Counted from the stretch's first letter, positions 41,825 through 51,949 are shown. The stretch: DNA of 64,000 nucleotides from Rhizobium sp. 16-488-2b (GCF_017741815.1 NZ_JAGHMF010000034.1:372001-436000); one strand, 5' to 3'. Numbers and translations are program-made. Notes: generated by a model from the letters alone, not told the origin.

Positions 41825-43711
41825 ATGCTGGAATTTCTGGAACTCGAAGAGACCGTCGGGCGAGCTTGGCATCGCATCGTAGGCGAGACAAGCTCGTGGC
41901 CCCATCATCCTGACAAAGCCGTCCGTCTCGCCGACATAAGGGCGCAGCTCTCGGTCTGTTTCCGGGCGTTCGGTGGGGAGCCGACTTTTCAGATCCAGAA
42001 ATCCCGGCAAAAAACCAGTTCTCACCGGCTTCGTCTGCGGCAGGTCGTGGGCCTTGGCGAAGAGCGAACCGATCACCCGACTTGGGACAACTCGGCGCTC
42101 CATCTCCCGGCGGTGATCGACGTCTTCAACGACCGCGGTCTCAACCGCGATCTCTACTTCTGGCTCGCCGGATACGTCGCGGTTGCCCTAACGGAGAACG
42201 TTCCCGTTGATCCGGCACTCGCTGACATGGCTCGGATCGAGTCGGGTCGAAAGAACAGTAGGTTGGTCGTCACGACTTTTCCGGGAATGGCCGGTAGATA
42301 CGCTCGACTTGCCCACGCACTGGCTTCCTGCCGTGCCCGAGGAAAGTTGCCTCTAGTCGAGGTTCGCGTTGAGACATATGCCATGACGGCTCTCTCGTTC
42401 TCTATCGAGTACGACCTTCCGGAAGACGCAAGGCCGGCGATCTGCGGCGCACCAGCGGGCTATCTCCCTATGCTGTCCGTTCCGCTTTGGCCTGATTTTC
42501 GGGGCAAAGTCGAGCTCCAGGCCATCGACAGGGACGATCTACCGTCGGAGTCCATTGAACGTGAGGGCGGTGAGAAAAACACGCATGAGGCCAAGCGACA
42601 GAATGACTCGGACGACCGCAAGCGCGATCCTTTCATCTTGAACCGGTTCGAGAAGATCTTGGCAATGGCAGAGATGATCAACGTCGACCGCCCGACCGAC
42701 GATCGCGAGGACGACGAGCCATCGGCCGCAGAAGAGCTCGACGATGTCGTGCTGAGCCAGACGAAGGAGAAGCCAAAATCGAAGTTCCACTTCGATCTCG
42801 ATCTTTCGCCGGAAGCTGCCGATACATCGCGGATCGAAGCGGAGTTCGTCTACCCGGAATGGAACTTCAGGAAGAACGAGTATTTGGAGGATCATTGCCG
42901 CGTCCTCGTAGGGACCGCCGAGAGCGATGCGTCAGGGTCGTTGGCCACCGACCAGTCGGTCGTGCGTAAGATCAGAAAGCAATTTGAAACCCTTCGTCCC
43001 AAGCGGGAGATACGGCGCGCACAGTTGGACGGTAACGACCTCGATATGGATGCCGTCATCCGGTCGCGTATCGACCTGATGGTGACCGGGCAGCCAAACG
43101 ACTATATCTACGAATGCGCGCGTCCCGCCACGCATGAACTCGCCACTTCGATCCTTGTAGACGTCTCCCTGTCCACCGATTCCTGGGTGAACAATCGACG
43201 GGTGCTCGACGTAGAAATGCAGGCACTCGATGTGCTTTCCCGCGGTCTTGACGCCTGCGGAGATCGGTTCTCGATCGAAACTTTCACATCGCGTCGCCGC
43301 GACTGGGTCCGCATTGAAACCATCAAGCGTTTCGACGAGAAATTCACCGTCACGACCGCACGCCGGATCGCCAGTTTAAAACCGGGATATTACACCCGGA
43401 TGGGCGCCGCCATCCGCCATGTTTCAAAGCAGCTCGACAAGCAGTCGACCCGTAAGCGGCTTCTGATGATCCTGACTGACGGTAAGCCTAACGATGTAGA
43501 TAACTACGAAGGACGGTTCGCGCTCGAAGACTGCAGGCGCGCCGTCTATGAAGCGCGCGCCCGCGGACAGGCCGTTTTCGCTGTCACCGTCGATCGGAAT
43601 GCGGAGGACTACCTTCCGGCTATTTTCGGCCGCCAAGGATATGCGCTGGTGTCGAACATCGCCAAGCTGCCCAGCGCGCTGCCTGCGATCTACAGGAACC
43701 TCACCGCGTGA
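41825..43711 (+). CDS. norD: NorD, von Willebrand factor A-domain protein
   Basis: 628 residues. N-terminal part is helical and charged (about residues 1-400). The C-terminal vWA domain (about 440-620) has the MIDAS motif DVSLSTDS and later ILTDGKPND. Partner of NorQ in maturation of NO reductase. ATG at 41825 is used rather than TTG at 41819; 9 bases after norQ. Confidence 0.95.
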   Translation: MLEFLELEETVGRAWHRIVGETSSWPHHPDKAVRLADIRAQLSVCFRAFGGEPTFQIQKSRQKTSSHRLRLRQVVGLGEERTDHPTWDNSALHLPAVIDVFNDRGLNRDLYFWLAGYVAVALTENVPVDPALADMARIESGRKNSRLVVTTFPGMAGRYARLAHALASCRARGKLPLVEVRVETYAMTALSFSIEYDLPEDARPAICGAPAGYLPMLSVPLWPDFRGKVELQAIDRDDLPSESIEREGGEKNTHEAKRQNDSDDRKRDPFILNRFEKILAMAEMINVDRPTDDREDDEPSAAEELDDVVLSQTKEKPKSKFHFDLDLSPEAADTSRIEAEFVYPEWNFRKNEYLEDHCRVLVGTAESDASGSLATDQSVVRKIRKQFETLRPKREIRRAQLDGNDLDMDAVIRSRIDLMVTGQPNDYIYECARPATHELATSILVDVSLSTDSWVNNRRVLDVEMQALDVLSRGLDACGDRFSIETFTSRRRDWVRIETIKRFDEKFTVTTARRIASLKPGYYTRMGAAIRHVSKQLDKQSTRKRLLMILTDGKPNDVDNYEGRFALEDCRRAVYEARARGQAVFAVTVDRNAEDYLPAIFGRQGYALVSNIAKLPSALPAIYRNLTA

Positions 43712-43807
43712 TGAGGTACGCTACGTCGATGCTGATTCAGGTCAAAGCGGACAACGACACCTTTCAATCGATGGATGCTTTGAAAGCCTTGTACAGGAGC
43801 TGCCTCT

Positions 43808-44038
43808 ATGTCGGGTAGGTGCGGGAGCCGATTTTTCTTCAACGTTTGTTCGGGATCGACGCTCATACGAGACGCCACCGGCTGTGTTCTGCGGGACGTG
43901 GAGGAGGCAATCACCGCAGCCCTGGTAAAAGGAATCAAGATGGTCTCTCCGCTGGGCTGTCGGAATGCCTCGCGTTTCGAAATTACGGACGAGAAGGGGA
44001 TGGTCGTTGCGACCGTTCCGATCGTCCATGATAATTGA
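43808..44038 (+). CDS. DUF6894-like small protein
   Basis: 76 residues: RFFFNVCSGSTLIRDATGCV, LRDVEEAITAALVKG and SRFEITDEKGMVVATVPI, the DUF6894 pattern as I recall it (a short protein with FFF or YFF at the start and a TVPF/TVPI end). Unknown role. Lies 97 bases after norD. Confidence 0.75.
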   Translation: MSGRCGSRFFFNVCSGSTLIRDATGCVLRDVEEAITAALVKGIKMVSPLGCRNASRFEITDEKGMVVATVPIVHDN

Positions 44039-44372
44039 CAGCATCTCACCGTGATGCCCGTGGACGGTAAGACGAGTTTGAATGCTGTCGATCACACCGG
44101 ACCCGGCGTAATCCCTAGAGCCCCTCTCATGTTCTCTGCAACCGCCTTATTTCGGATCAACGGCCGTTCGCTCGACGGCGAGATCACGCAGCGTGCCTGC
44201 TGAATGGGAACACCTACGCTCATACCGCGCTGAGCGCGCAGCCTCGTGTCAGGTTGGCTTACTATGGCGGGTCTTCTGACTTTCAGAAAAAGACTCAGGA
44301 AAAACATCTCTATCCTTGGGCTAGAGTTCTTGGTTGCCGCCGTTTCTCTTGTCACATAGTTGCTGATCCGCC

Positions 44373-44705
44373 TCACGGATCTACGTCTCGAACCGGCTCG
44401 GCTTTGCGTTCCGACCGTCGTCGAAGGACCTCCTCGACGACGGCATCAAAGAATTCGAGCGCGTATTGCTGTGCGGCGACTTCATCGTCAGGTGAGAGCT
44501 TCAGCGGGTGGCAGCGCTCCCGCACCATCCGCTCGATATTCTCCCGTAGTTTCGTAATTGCATCAGCATTACTGTGCGCAACCGTGTCCTCGACGCAAGC
44601 AATGGCGATGGATTCGAGTACGATGAGTTTCCCCTCGATCTCGCCTTCCGTGGGTATGGGGAAGCGTTCTTCACCTTGCTTTCCGTCGCGTTTTATGGAG
44701 AGCAT
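44373..44705 (-). CDS. Hypothetical protein
   Basis: 110 residues, soluble, helical second half (AITKLRENIERMVRERCHPL, QYALEFFDAVVEEVLRRRSE). Codon use looks coding. No family recognised. The stretch 44039-44372 on its 3' side holds only an unconvincing minus-strand frame. Confidence 0.5.
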   Translation of the reverse strand: MLSIKRDGKQGEERFPIPTEGEIEGKLIVLESIAIACVEDTVAHSNADAITKLRENIERMVRERCHPLKLSPDDEVAAQQYALEFFDAVVEEVLRRRSERKAEPVRDVDP

Positions 44706-44804
44706 ACCTGATCCTCCCTTTGGAAAGTTGCGCTCGCTTAAACCGGCACTGGTCGGTCCAAGATATCCGTTCGCGCCAGCTTAATCTCTTCCCTACGCCG
44801 CACT

Positions 44805-45005
44805 TTGATGAAGCTCAAAGAACTGGGGACCGGCTGCGGTGGACGTCCGGCCGACGAGATCCTGCGCCAACACGCGCTCGACGTCTCTGCAAACCTTGTC
44901 GTCATGGGAGCGTACGATCATCCAAGATGGCGGCAGTCTCTGTTCGGAGGAACGACGCGCGGGATGATCGAGGACAGCCGGATCCCGGTGATGCTTGCGC
45001 ATTGA
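44805..45005 (+). pseudogene. C-terminal fragment of a universal stress protein
   Basis: About 60 codons match the UspA C-terminus: ADEILRQHALDVSANLVVMG, then YDHPRWRQSLFGGTTRGMIE and RIPVMLAH. The N-terminal half and start are missing. The remnant is probably non-functional. Confidence 0.8.
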
Positions 45006-45237
45006 TCAAATCCGGTCGGTTTACGAGATTCTCGCACCGAACAACATAACGCTGGAACTGGCTAAAGTTGTGTTGGCGCCCTTGCTAGGGCCCCAACAGA
45101 GCTTCCTATATGTCAATGGCAAATCTACGATGGCCGCGAGGGCGTTCGATGCGGCTCAGTAAATGACACTCGTTGGCTGTCCCATGTTGTCGCCAAATCG
45201 CGCGCTTGCCGACCGCGCGGCTGCTCACAGCGAGGGA
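45006..45237. other. Gap with a possible fragment
   Basis: The plus-strand frame 45004-45162 reads IRSVYEILAPNNITLELAKV and ends AARAFDAAQ. It has no start codon in a good context. A decayed gene end of unknown family is possible; otherwise nothing is seen before napC. Confidence 0.35.
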
Positions 45238-45957
45238 TCAGTCGGCTCCATCCGCCATTTCGAGATGAGCTCGTTGCACAGCATCTCGAAGATCGTCAAT
45301 CGGGGTTTGACGAGCCATCTTCTTACCTTCCAGCTCCTTCGGCATCTTCCAGCCCGGATCGACGCCATTCATGTTTGGCAACTCGTGTGCGATTCCCTTG
45401 TGACAGTCGATGCACGTCGCCTTACCAGGAAGCAGATAGCGCGTGTGAATTTCTGCGGCTCTCTGCGTCTGCTTCTGCAAGTCCATTGCAACCGATGCGT
45501 GGCAGTTTCGGCACTCGAGGCTGTCGTTGGCCTTCATTCGCGCCCACTCGTGCTGTGCGAGTTCGAGCCGCTTCTCAAGAAATTTCGACCGCGTGTTGAT
45601 CGTACCGAAGATCTTTCCCCAGACCTCCTTCGACGCCTGCATCTTGCGGGCGATCTTGTCGGTCCACTGGTGGGGGACGTGGCAGTCTGGGCAGCTTGCT
45701 CGGACGCCCGACCGGTTGGAGAAATGGATGGTCCGGCTTAGTTCCTGATAGACGTTGTCGTGCATCTCGTGACAGGACGTGCAGAACTTTTCCGAATTTG
45801 TCAGTTCGAGCGCCGTGTTGAAGGCTCCCCAGAACATAACGCCGCCCACAAACCCACCCAGTGTCAGGACGCCTAAGCCTATGGTAGCAGCCGGGGTGAT
45901 GATAATCGACCAGCACCATGTAACGATCTTACTGATCCATCCGAACATGATCGTCAC
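45238..45957 (-). CDS. napC: NapC, tetrahaem cytochrome c quinol dehydrogenase
   Basis: 239 residues: N-terminal membrane anchor (TPAATIGLGVLTLGGFVGGV) and four CXXCH sites (CTSCH, CPDCH, CRNCH, CIDCH), as in the NapC/NirT family. Transfers electrons from quinol to NapAB. GTG at 45957 gives a 4-base GTGA overlap with napB and has GGGGAG upstream; ATG at 45948 is possible. Confidence 0.95.
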   Translation of the reverse strand: MTIMFGWISKIVTWCWSIIITPAATIGLGVLTLGGFVGGVMFWGAFNTALELTNSEKFCTSCHEMHDNVYQELSRTIHFSNRSGVRASCPDCHVPHQWTDKIARKMQASKEVWGKIFGTINTRSKFLEKRLELAQHEWARMKANDSLECRNCHASVAMDLQKQTQRAAEIHTRYLLPGKATCIDCHKGIAHELPNMNGVDPGWKMPKELEGKKMARQTPIDDLRDAVQRAHLEMADGAD

Positions 45958-46454
45958 TCGCTCCCCGCGGGCCTAACGCCCAGTTCGCTCATGTCCTTGA
46001 ACTCGCTCGGCACGAGCGGTTGGGTATCCGCCTGCGGCACATGGCATGCAGTGCAGAAGTAGCGTCTCGGAGAAACATCCGCCAGCATCTGCCCTTCGCG
46101 CGTCATGTAGTGGGTCACGCTAATCATCGGCGCCCCACTATCTTGAGTGAACTCGCGCTTGTGACATGAGAGACAACGGTTGGCATTGACAGAAAGCTCG
46201 TAGCCCTCGATCGAATGCGGAATGATCGGCGGCTGATCAGGATAAGCGCGCATCCTTCGCTGGTCGTCGACAATCCACTTGGGAAGGGGCTTCGCTTCGC
46301 CGGTTTCCATCGACGGGGTCGGCCCCTGAAGCTGAGGGACCGTCTGTTGAATGACTTGAGCAACGGTCGCCGTCGTCAGGAAGACCATAAGGCCTGCCGC
46401 TACCGCTATCCAACCGGGCCGCTTCAAACGGCGGGAAGTATCTTGACCGCGCAT
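45954..46454 (-). CDS. napB: NapB, dihaem cytochrome c subunit
   Basis: 166 residues with a membrane-like signal (IAVAAGLMVFLTTATVAQVI) and two haem sites CLSCH and CTACH. Small subunit of periplasmic nitrate reductase that reduces NapA. Overlaps napA by 31 bases. Confidence 0.95.
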   Translation of the reverse strand: MRGQDTSRRLKRPGWIAVAAGLMVFLTTATVAQVIQQTVPQLQGPTPSMETGEAKPLPKWIVDDQRRMRAYPDQPPIIPHSIEGYELSVNANRCLSCHKREFTQDSGAPMISVTHYMTREGQMLADVSPRRYFCTACHVPQADTQPLVPSEFKDMSELGVRPAGSE

Positions 46455-48934
46455 TTTTTGAAATCCGTTTGTTTGGAGATGGGATCGGTGGCGTCGAGCG
46501 TCACTTTATTGATCAACTGGCTTGCATCGAACCACGGAACGAAGATCACGCCGCTAGGCATCCTGTTTCGTCCCCGGATATCGATCCGGGACCGGATTTC
46601 TCCCCGTCTTGAGATGATGCGGACCTCTGCTCCCTGATTGATGCCGCGCTTGCGGGCGTCTTCAGCGTTCATGAAGCATCGGGCACCGGGGAACGCCCTA
46701 TACAGTTCAGGGACCCTCATCGTCATCGAGCCGGAATGCCAGTGTTCCAGCACACGACCCGTGACTAGCCAGAAGTCGAACTCCTCATCGGGAGACTCCG
46801 CAGGGGGTTCATATGGGACGGCCAATATGACTGCCTTGCCGTCCTTCTGGCCATAGAATTTTACGCCCTCGCCAGGCTTCACATAAGGATCGTATCCTTC
46901 GCGATACCGCCATCGGGTTTCTTGGCCGTCGACAACCGGCCACCGCAATCCACGCACCTGGTGGTACATGTCGTAGGGCGCGAGGTCATGCCCGTGTCCG
47001 CGGCCAAACGAAGCGTATTCCTCGAACAAACCTTTTTGGACGTAGAAACCGAAGGCCTTGGCTTCATTGTTGTCATACTCGGCGTCCACCTCGCTAAGCG
47101 GAAACCGGTCGACTTCACCGTTCTTAAAAAGGACGTCGAAAAGGCTCTTGTCGCGGTATTCGGGATGTTCGTCCAAGATCTCCTTCGGCCAAACTTCGTC
47201 CGTCGTGAAGCGCTTTGAGAACTCCATAAGCTGCCAGAGATCCGATCGAGCGTCGCCCTTGGCCTGAACAAGCTGGTGCCACACGTGCGTACGCCTTTCG
47301 GCGTTTCCGTAAGCGCCCTCCTTCTCGACCCACATCGCGGCCGGCAAGATTAGGTCGGCGCTCATGGCGGTAATGGTGGGATAGGCGTCGGATACAACGA
47401 TGAAATTCTCGGGGTTTCGATAGCCCTGCCAAGTCTCGTTGCTGGTGTTGGGGCCGGCCTGGACGTTGTTATTCACCTGTACCCAGTAGAAGTTCAGTTT
47501 GCCATCTTTAAGCATGCGATCCTGCTGGACGGCATGGTAGCCGGGCTTTTCGGGAATGATACCGTGCGGTATCCGCCAGATTTCCTCTGCATGCTTGCGA
47601 TGTTCAGGATTGGTCACGGTCATGTCGGCTGGGAGGCGATGCGCGAACGTACCTACCTCGCGCGCAGTTCCGCAGGCGGACGGTTGGCCCGTAAGTGAGA
47701 AAGGGCTGTTGCCAGGCTCCGATATCTTTCCGGTCAATAGATGAAGGTTGTAGACCATCTGGTTCGCCCAGACGCCGCGAACATGCTGATTGAAACCCAT
47801 TGTCCAGAGTGACATCACCTTGCGGTTTGGATCGGCGTAAAGTTCCGCCAATTGCTCTAGGAACTCGGGGTCGACGCCAGTGAGTTCTGAAGTCTTTTCG
47901 AGAGTGTATTCCGCAACGTGCTGCTTGAAGCCCTCGAAATCGATCGGTTCAGTCTTTCCTGGGTCTGCTGAATTCGCGGCTTTCTGTTCACGCGGATTGT
48001 CAGGGCGCAGCCCGTAGCCAATGTCCGTGACACCCTTCGCGAACTTCGTGTGATCCTTCACGAAGGCCTCGTTCACCCGTCCGGTCTGGATGATGTGGTT
48101 TGCGATGTAATTGAGGATGGCAAGATCCGTTCCCGGCTTGAAGACAATCGGGATGTCGGCCAGGTCCATACTCCGGTGCGTGTAGGTCGAAAGCACGGCC
48201 ACACGTACGTGCGGCTGGCCGAGCCTTCGGTCGGCTACGCGCGTCCACAGGATCGGATGCATCTCGGCCATGTTCGAACCCCAGAGGACGAAGGCGTCAG
48301 CAGCTTCGAAGTCGTCGTAGCAGCCCATGGGCTCGTCCATGCCGAACGTGCGCATGAACCCATAGGCGGCGGAGGCCATGCAATGCCGCGCGTTCGGGTC
48401 AAGATTGTTTGACCGGAGGCCCGCGCGCATGAGTTTCGTAGCGGCGTAGCCTTCAAAAATGGTCCACTGACCGGAGCCGAACATGCCTACTGCAGTCGGC
48501 CCTTTCTCTTTCAATACCTTTTTGCATTGCGCGGCCATCACGTCGAAGGCTTCGTCCCAGCTTACCGGCTCGAAATCTCCGTCCTTCGCGAAGACGCCGG
48601 CGCGCTTTCTCAGAAGGGGCCGGGTCAGGCGGTCCTCGCCGTACATTATCTTGGAAAGGAAGTATCCCTTGATGCAGTTGAGGCCTCGGTTGACTTCCGC
48701 CTGCATGTCTCCGTGGGTCGCCACCACCTGTCCGGCCTTGACGCCGACCATCACGCCGCAACCGGTTCCGCAGAAGCGACAAGGAGCCTTTGACCACTTG
48801 ATTTCGAGGGCGGTCACGCCCCCAGGGACTGGCTGAGCGGCCGCCGGAAGAGTCACGCCCGCGGCCGCCGCCGCAAGTGCCGCCGCCTGAGCCTTCAGAA
48901 CATCACGCCTCTTGAACTCTCCGCTCATCATCAT
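46424..48934 (-). CDS. napA: NapA, periplasmic nitrate reductase catalytic subunit
   Basis: 836 residues from the first ATG. Tat leader (FKRRDVLKAQAAALAAAA), 4Fe-4S motif C52-C55-C59 with C87 (APCRFCGTGC, NRGLNCIKGY), and the Mo-coordinating Cys in NARHCMASAAYGFMRTFG. Bis-MGD molybdenum enzyme that reduces nitrate to nitrite in the periplasm. Three consecutive ATG codons (48934, 48931, 48928) follow GAGGAG; any may be the start. Overlaps napD by 32 bases. Confidence 0.97.
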   Translation of the reverse strand: MMMSGEFKRRDVLKAQAAALAAAAAGVTLPAAAQPVPGGVTALEIKWSKAPCRFCGTGCGVMVGVKAGQVVATHGDMQAEVNRGLNCIKGYFLSKIMYGEDRLTRPLLRKRAGVFAKDGDFEPVSWDEAFDVMAAQCKKVLKEKGPTAVGMFGSGQWTIFEGYAATKLMRAGLRSNNLDPNARHCMASAAYGFMRTFGMDEPMGCYDDFEAADAFVLWGSNMAEMHPILWTRVADRRLGQPHVRVAVLSTYTHRSMDLADIPIVFKPGTDLAILNYIANHIIQTGRVNEAFVKDHTKFAKGVTDIGYGLRPDNPREQKAANSADPGKTEPIDFEGFKQHVAEYTLEKTSELTGVDPEFLEQLAELYADPNRKVMSLWTMGFNQHVRGVWANQMVYNLHLLTGKISEPGNSPFSLTGQPSACGTAREVGTFAHRLPADMTVTNPEHRKHAEEIWRIPHGIIPEKPGYHAVQQDRMLKDGKLNFYWVQVNNNVQAGPNTSNETWQGYRNPENFIVVSDAYPTITAMSADLILPAAMWVEKEGAYGNAERRTHVWHQLVQAKGDARSDLWQLMEFSKRFTTDEVWPKEILDEHPEYRDKSLFDVLFKNGEVDRFPLSEVDAEYDNNEAKAFGFYVQKGLFEEYASFGRGHGHDLAPYDMYHQVRGLRWPVVDGQETRWRYREGYDPYVKPGEGVKFYGQKDGKAVILAVPYEPPAESPDEEFDFWLVTGRVLEHWHSGSMTMRVPELYRAFPGARCFMNAEDARKRGINQGAEVRIISRRGEIRSRIDIRGRNRMPSGVIFVPWFDASQLINKVTLDATDPISKQTDFKKCAVKILPAV

Positions 48935-49187
48935 GCGTCTCCTCTTCCACATGCTCGAAAACCATATTCGCCGCGATAACGCCCTCAAGGAGAGAGATGC
49001 TGGTCAGCGCCGTTCCGAGCTCGCCCGTACTCGAGCCTTCGAGAACGATGATGAACTTGCCGTTCTCCACGCCGTGAACCTCCACGCTTGCCATGTTTGC
49101 AAGCGCATCGCCTACAGAGGCGGTGAACGCTGGCATCGTCGCAACGACAGCGCTGGAAATATGATGGCGGGTTGCTCGATTAGGCAT
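48903..49187 (-). CDS. napD: NapD, NapA maturation chaperone
   Basis: 94 residues with the NapD fold pattern: HHISSAVVATMPAFTASVGD, EVHGVENGKFIIVLEGSS and ISLLEGVIAANMVFEHV. Binds the Tat signal of NapA before export. Start at 49187 overlaps napF by 8 bases. Confidence 0.93.
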   Translation of the reverse strand: MPNRATRHHISSAVVATMPAFTASVGDALANMASVEVHGVENGKFIIVLEGSSTGELGTALTSISLLEGVIAANMVFEHVEEETHDDERRVQEA

Positions 49188-49680
49188 GGAAGACCTCCGG
49201 CAAACGACTCTCCATCTCAACCGCGTCAACGGGACATGACGCGACGCACGCTCCACAGCCGGAGCAGCGATCGGAACTTACGAAAGGAAGAAACGGTCCA
49301 CCGATGCGCGGGCGAAAACGTATGGCATCCTCCGGGCATCCGTCACGGCAGGATTGACAGGCGACGTCACGCGAGGCGAGGCACTCGCTTCCGATGGTCG
49401 CGACGTAAGGAATAGTGCGCGCAGAAGGCAGGGCGAATACTGGTTCGGGACAGACATGCGCGCACTCGCTGCAGAACGTGCACTCGCCATCGTGAAAGTC
49501 GAGCCTTGGAAGCCCGTCAGCCATATTTATTATCCCGGTGGGACATCGCTCCACGCACAAGCCACAACCGGTGCACGCGCTCGAAAGAAGCATTGTGGAC
49601 GTTCCCGGTGGGCGAATTGCTTCAGGACGTACCTGACCTGATAGGAACTGTCGTCGAGATAAAGACGCTCGCCGCGACAT
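49180..49680 (-). CDS. napF: NapF, ferredoxin-type protein
   Basis: 166 residues with four 4Fe-4S binding groups: CTGCGLCVERCP, CTFCSECAHVCP, CQSCRDGCP and CSGCGACVASCP. Cytoplasmic; aids maturation or redox activation of NapA. ATG at 49680 begins MSRRASLSRRQFLSGQV; a longer frame is rejected. Confidence 0.93.
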   Translation of the reverse strand: MSRRASLSRRQFLSGQVRPEAIRPPGTSTMLLSSACTGCGLCVERCPTGIINMADGLPRLDFHDGECTFCSECAHVCPEPVFALPSARTIPYVATIGSECLASRDVACQSCRDGCPEDAIRFRPRIGGPFLPFVSSDRCSGCGACVASCPVDAVEMESRLPEVFHA

Positions 49681-49687
49681 GACGTCC

Positions 49688-49882
49688 TCAATGGCCTGAG
49701 GGTGGCCCAGGAGGCCCAAAGATAATCTGAAACATCCAAACAAGGAAGCCATAGCCGCCGACCACCCCGACGGCTACCACGGGCCATATCGCGAATGCCA
49801 GAACGATGAAGACGAGCGTTTCGAACCGGCGGCTAGCCTGCCGTTCGTGTTTCTCTGGAGCCTTCCCCACAAGCTCTGTCAT
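49688..49882 (-). CDS. napE: NapE, small membrane protein
   Basis: 64 residues with one helix (LVFIVLAFAIWPVVAVGVVG) and a GYGFLVWM segment, typical of NapE. First gene of napEFDABC. The divergent gap to the Rieske gene (49883-50071) contains only the weak sequence TTGG-TCAAGT-TCAA at 50035 (one base off in the left half), near the Rieske start. Confidence 0.93.
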   Translation of the reverse strand: MTELVGKAPEKHERQASRRFETLVFIVLAFAIWPVVAVGVVGGYGFLVWMFQIIFGPPGPPSGH

Positions 49883-50071
49883 CGCTCGATCTCCTGCTTT
49901 TTATTTAGCATAAGTTGCATCGAAATCAAGCCAATGGGCGGCCGGGCGAGCAAACCCGACACCGTCATTGATATAGCGCAAACAGCCTTGACGAAGTTGA
50001 TCGTAGAGAACTGGCTGGCCGTCCCAGCTTCGGATTGGTCAAGTTCAACAAAATTCAAGGAAATACGCGTG

Positions 50072-50644
50072 ATGAATGGCAGCGAAGACGACGAGACAGG
50101 TGGGCCAACCCGTCGTGATTTTCTCTACCTGACAACCGGCGTGGCGGGGGCCGTAGGAGCGGCAGCCGTCGCTTGGCCGTTCGTCGACCAGATGCGTCCG
50201 GACGCCTCCACGCTCGCGCTGGCGTCCATTGAGGTCGACGTCTCCAGTCTCGAGCCTGGCATGTCACTGACGGCCAAGTGGCGAGGCAAGCCTGTATTCA
50301 TCCGCAATCGCACGCCTGAAGAGGTTAAGGCGGCTGCGGACACGCCGCTGTCCGAACTGAAGGACCCTGTGGCGCGCAACGCGAACCTTCCCGCTGACGC
50401 CCAAGCCACGGGGACTGATAGATCTGCAGGGGAAGGAAAGGAGAACTGGATCGTCATGATCGGGTCCTGCACCCATCTCGGCTGTGTGCCGCTCGGCCAA
50501 GCCGGCGAATACAATGGTTGGTTCTGCCCTTGCCATGGATCGGTCTACGACACAGCCGGCCGCATCCGAAAAGGCCCGGCTCCTGAGAATCTTCCGATCC
50601 CGCCGCATGAATTCGTCAGCGATGGCGTAGTCAAGATCGGATGA
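50072..50644 (+). CDS. petA: Rieske iron-sulfur subunit of cytochrome bc1
   Basis: 190 residues: Tat-like leader with TRRDFLYLTTG, one membrane helix (GAVGAAAVAWPFVDQM), then the 2Fe-2S ligands CTHLGC and CPCHGS. ATG at 50072 is in a longer frame and fits the family. First gene of a complete bc1 operon, divergent from nap. Confidence 0.95.
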   Translation: MNGSEDDETGGPTRRDFLYLTTGVAGAVGAAAVAWPFVDQMRPDASTLALASIEVDVSSLEPGMSLTAKWRGKPVFIRNRTPEEVKAAADTPLSELKDPVARNANLPADAQATGTDRSAGEGKENWIVMIGSCTHLGCVPLGQAGEYNGWFCPCHGSVYDTAGRIRKGPAPENLPIPPHEFVSDGVVKIG

Positions 50645-50656
50645 TAGGAGCCCGAA

Positions 50657-51949
50657 ATGAGTGGTGAATCAGAATATCGCCCGTCGACGGGCTTAGAAAA
50701 ATGGATCGATGCGCGGTTGCCGCTGCCGCGTCTCGTCTACGACAGTTTCGTTGCATACCCGGTTCCGCGTAACCTGAACTATGCCTACACCTTCGGCGCC
50801 ATGCTGTCGGTCATGCTGATCGTTCAGATCCTGACCGGCGTCGTGCTCGCGATGCACTATGCAGCCGAAACGACGGTTGCGTTCAACTCGGTCGAAAAGA
50901 TCATGCGCGACGTCAACCACGGTTGGCTGCTGCGCTACATGCACGCCAACGGCGCGTCGTTCTTCTTCGTTGCCGTCTATCTCCACATTGCCCGCGGCCT
51001 TTACTACGGTTCGTACAAGGCACCGCGCGAAATCCTCTGGATCCTCGGCGTTCTCATCTATCTCCTGATGATGGCGACCGGCTTCATGGGCTACGTTCTG
51101 CCCTGGGGTCAGATGTCCTTCTGGGGTGCGACTGTTATCACCGGCTTCTTCTCGGCATTCCCGCTGGTCGGCGAGTGGGTGCAGCAGTTCCTGCTTGGCG
51201 GCTTTGCCGTTGACAATCCGACGCTGAACCGCTTCTTCTCGCTGCACTACCTGCTGCCGTTCGTCATTGCCGGCGTCGTCGTCCTGCACATCTGGGCGCT
51301 GCATGTTACCGGCCAGACGAACCCGACGGGCGTCGAAGTCAAGACGAAGACGGACACGGTTCGTTTCACGCCTTACGCAACGCTCAAGGATGCGCTCGGC
51401 GTTTCGATCTTCCTGCTCGTCTACGCCTACTTCGTCTTCTACCTGCCGAACTTCCTCGGTCATGCCGACAACTACATTCCGGCTGACCCGTTGAAGACGC
51501 CGGCTCACATCGTTCCGGAATGGTACTTCCTGCCGTTCTACGCGATGCTGCGCTCGATCACCTTCAACGTCGGCCCGATCGACTCGAAGCTTGCAGGCGT
51601 TCTCGTGATGTTCGGCGCGATCATCGTTCTGTTCTTCCTGCCGTGGCTCGACACCTCGAAGGTTCGTTCGGCGGTCTATCGTCCGTGGTACAAGATGGCT
51701 TACTGGCTGTTCGTGATCAACGCGATCATCCTCGGCTGGCTCGGTTCGCAGCCGGCGGAAGGCCTCTACACCACGATCTCGCAGATCTGCACGCTGCTTT
51801 ACTTCGCCTTCTTCCTGGTCGTCATGCCGGTGCTTGGTCTCGTCGAGACGCCGCGCCCTGTGCCGAACTCCATCACGGAAGCGGTGCTTGAAAAGCAAGG
51901 CAAGTCTGCGGCCAAAGCGACCACCGTCAATGCGTTCGATAGGAACTGA
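50657..51949 (+). CDS. petB: Cytochrome b of the bc1 complex
   Basis: 430 residues, eight helices, with both haem-b histidine pairs and the PEWY motif (IVPEWYFLPFYAMLRS), plus YRALYYG-like and GYVLPWGQMSFWGATV segments. Quinol oxidation at Qo and proton translocation. Codon use is very biased compared with its neighbours (almost no TTA, CTA or TCA on the opposite strand, so a 419-codon antisense frame is open), as in highly expressed core genes. Confidence 0.96.
   Translation: MSGESEYRPSTGLEKWIDARLPLPRLVYDSFVAYPVPRNLNYAYTFGAMLSVMLIVQILTGVVLAMHYAAETTVAFNSVEKIMRDVNHGWLLRYMHANGASFFFVAVYLHIARGLYYGSYKAPREILWILGVLIYLLMMATGFMGYVLPWGQMSFWGATVITGFFSAFPLVGEWVQQFLLGGFAVDNPTLNRFFSLHYLLPFVIAGVVVLHIWALHVTGQTNPTGVEVKTKTDTVRFTPYATLKDALGVSIFLLVYAYFVFYLPNFLGHADNYIPADPLKTPAHIVPEWYFLPFYAMLRSITFNVGPIDSKLAGVLVMFGAIIVLFFLPWLDTSKVRSAVYRPWYKMAYWLFVINAIILGWLGSQPAEGLYTTISQICTLLYFAFFLVVMPVLGLVETPRPVPNSITEAVLEKQGKSAAKATTVNAFDRN

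Noticed and set aside
49914..49935. FNR box upstream of napE (TTGC ... TCAA)
   Set aside because: The spacer is 7, not 6; no other perfect site is seen in the nap/Rieske gap.
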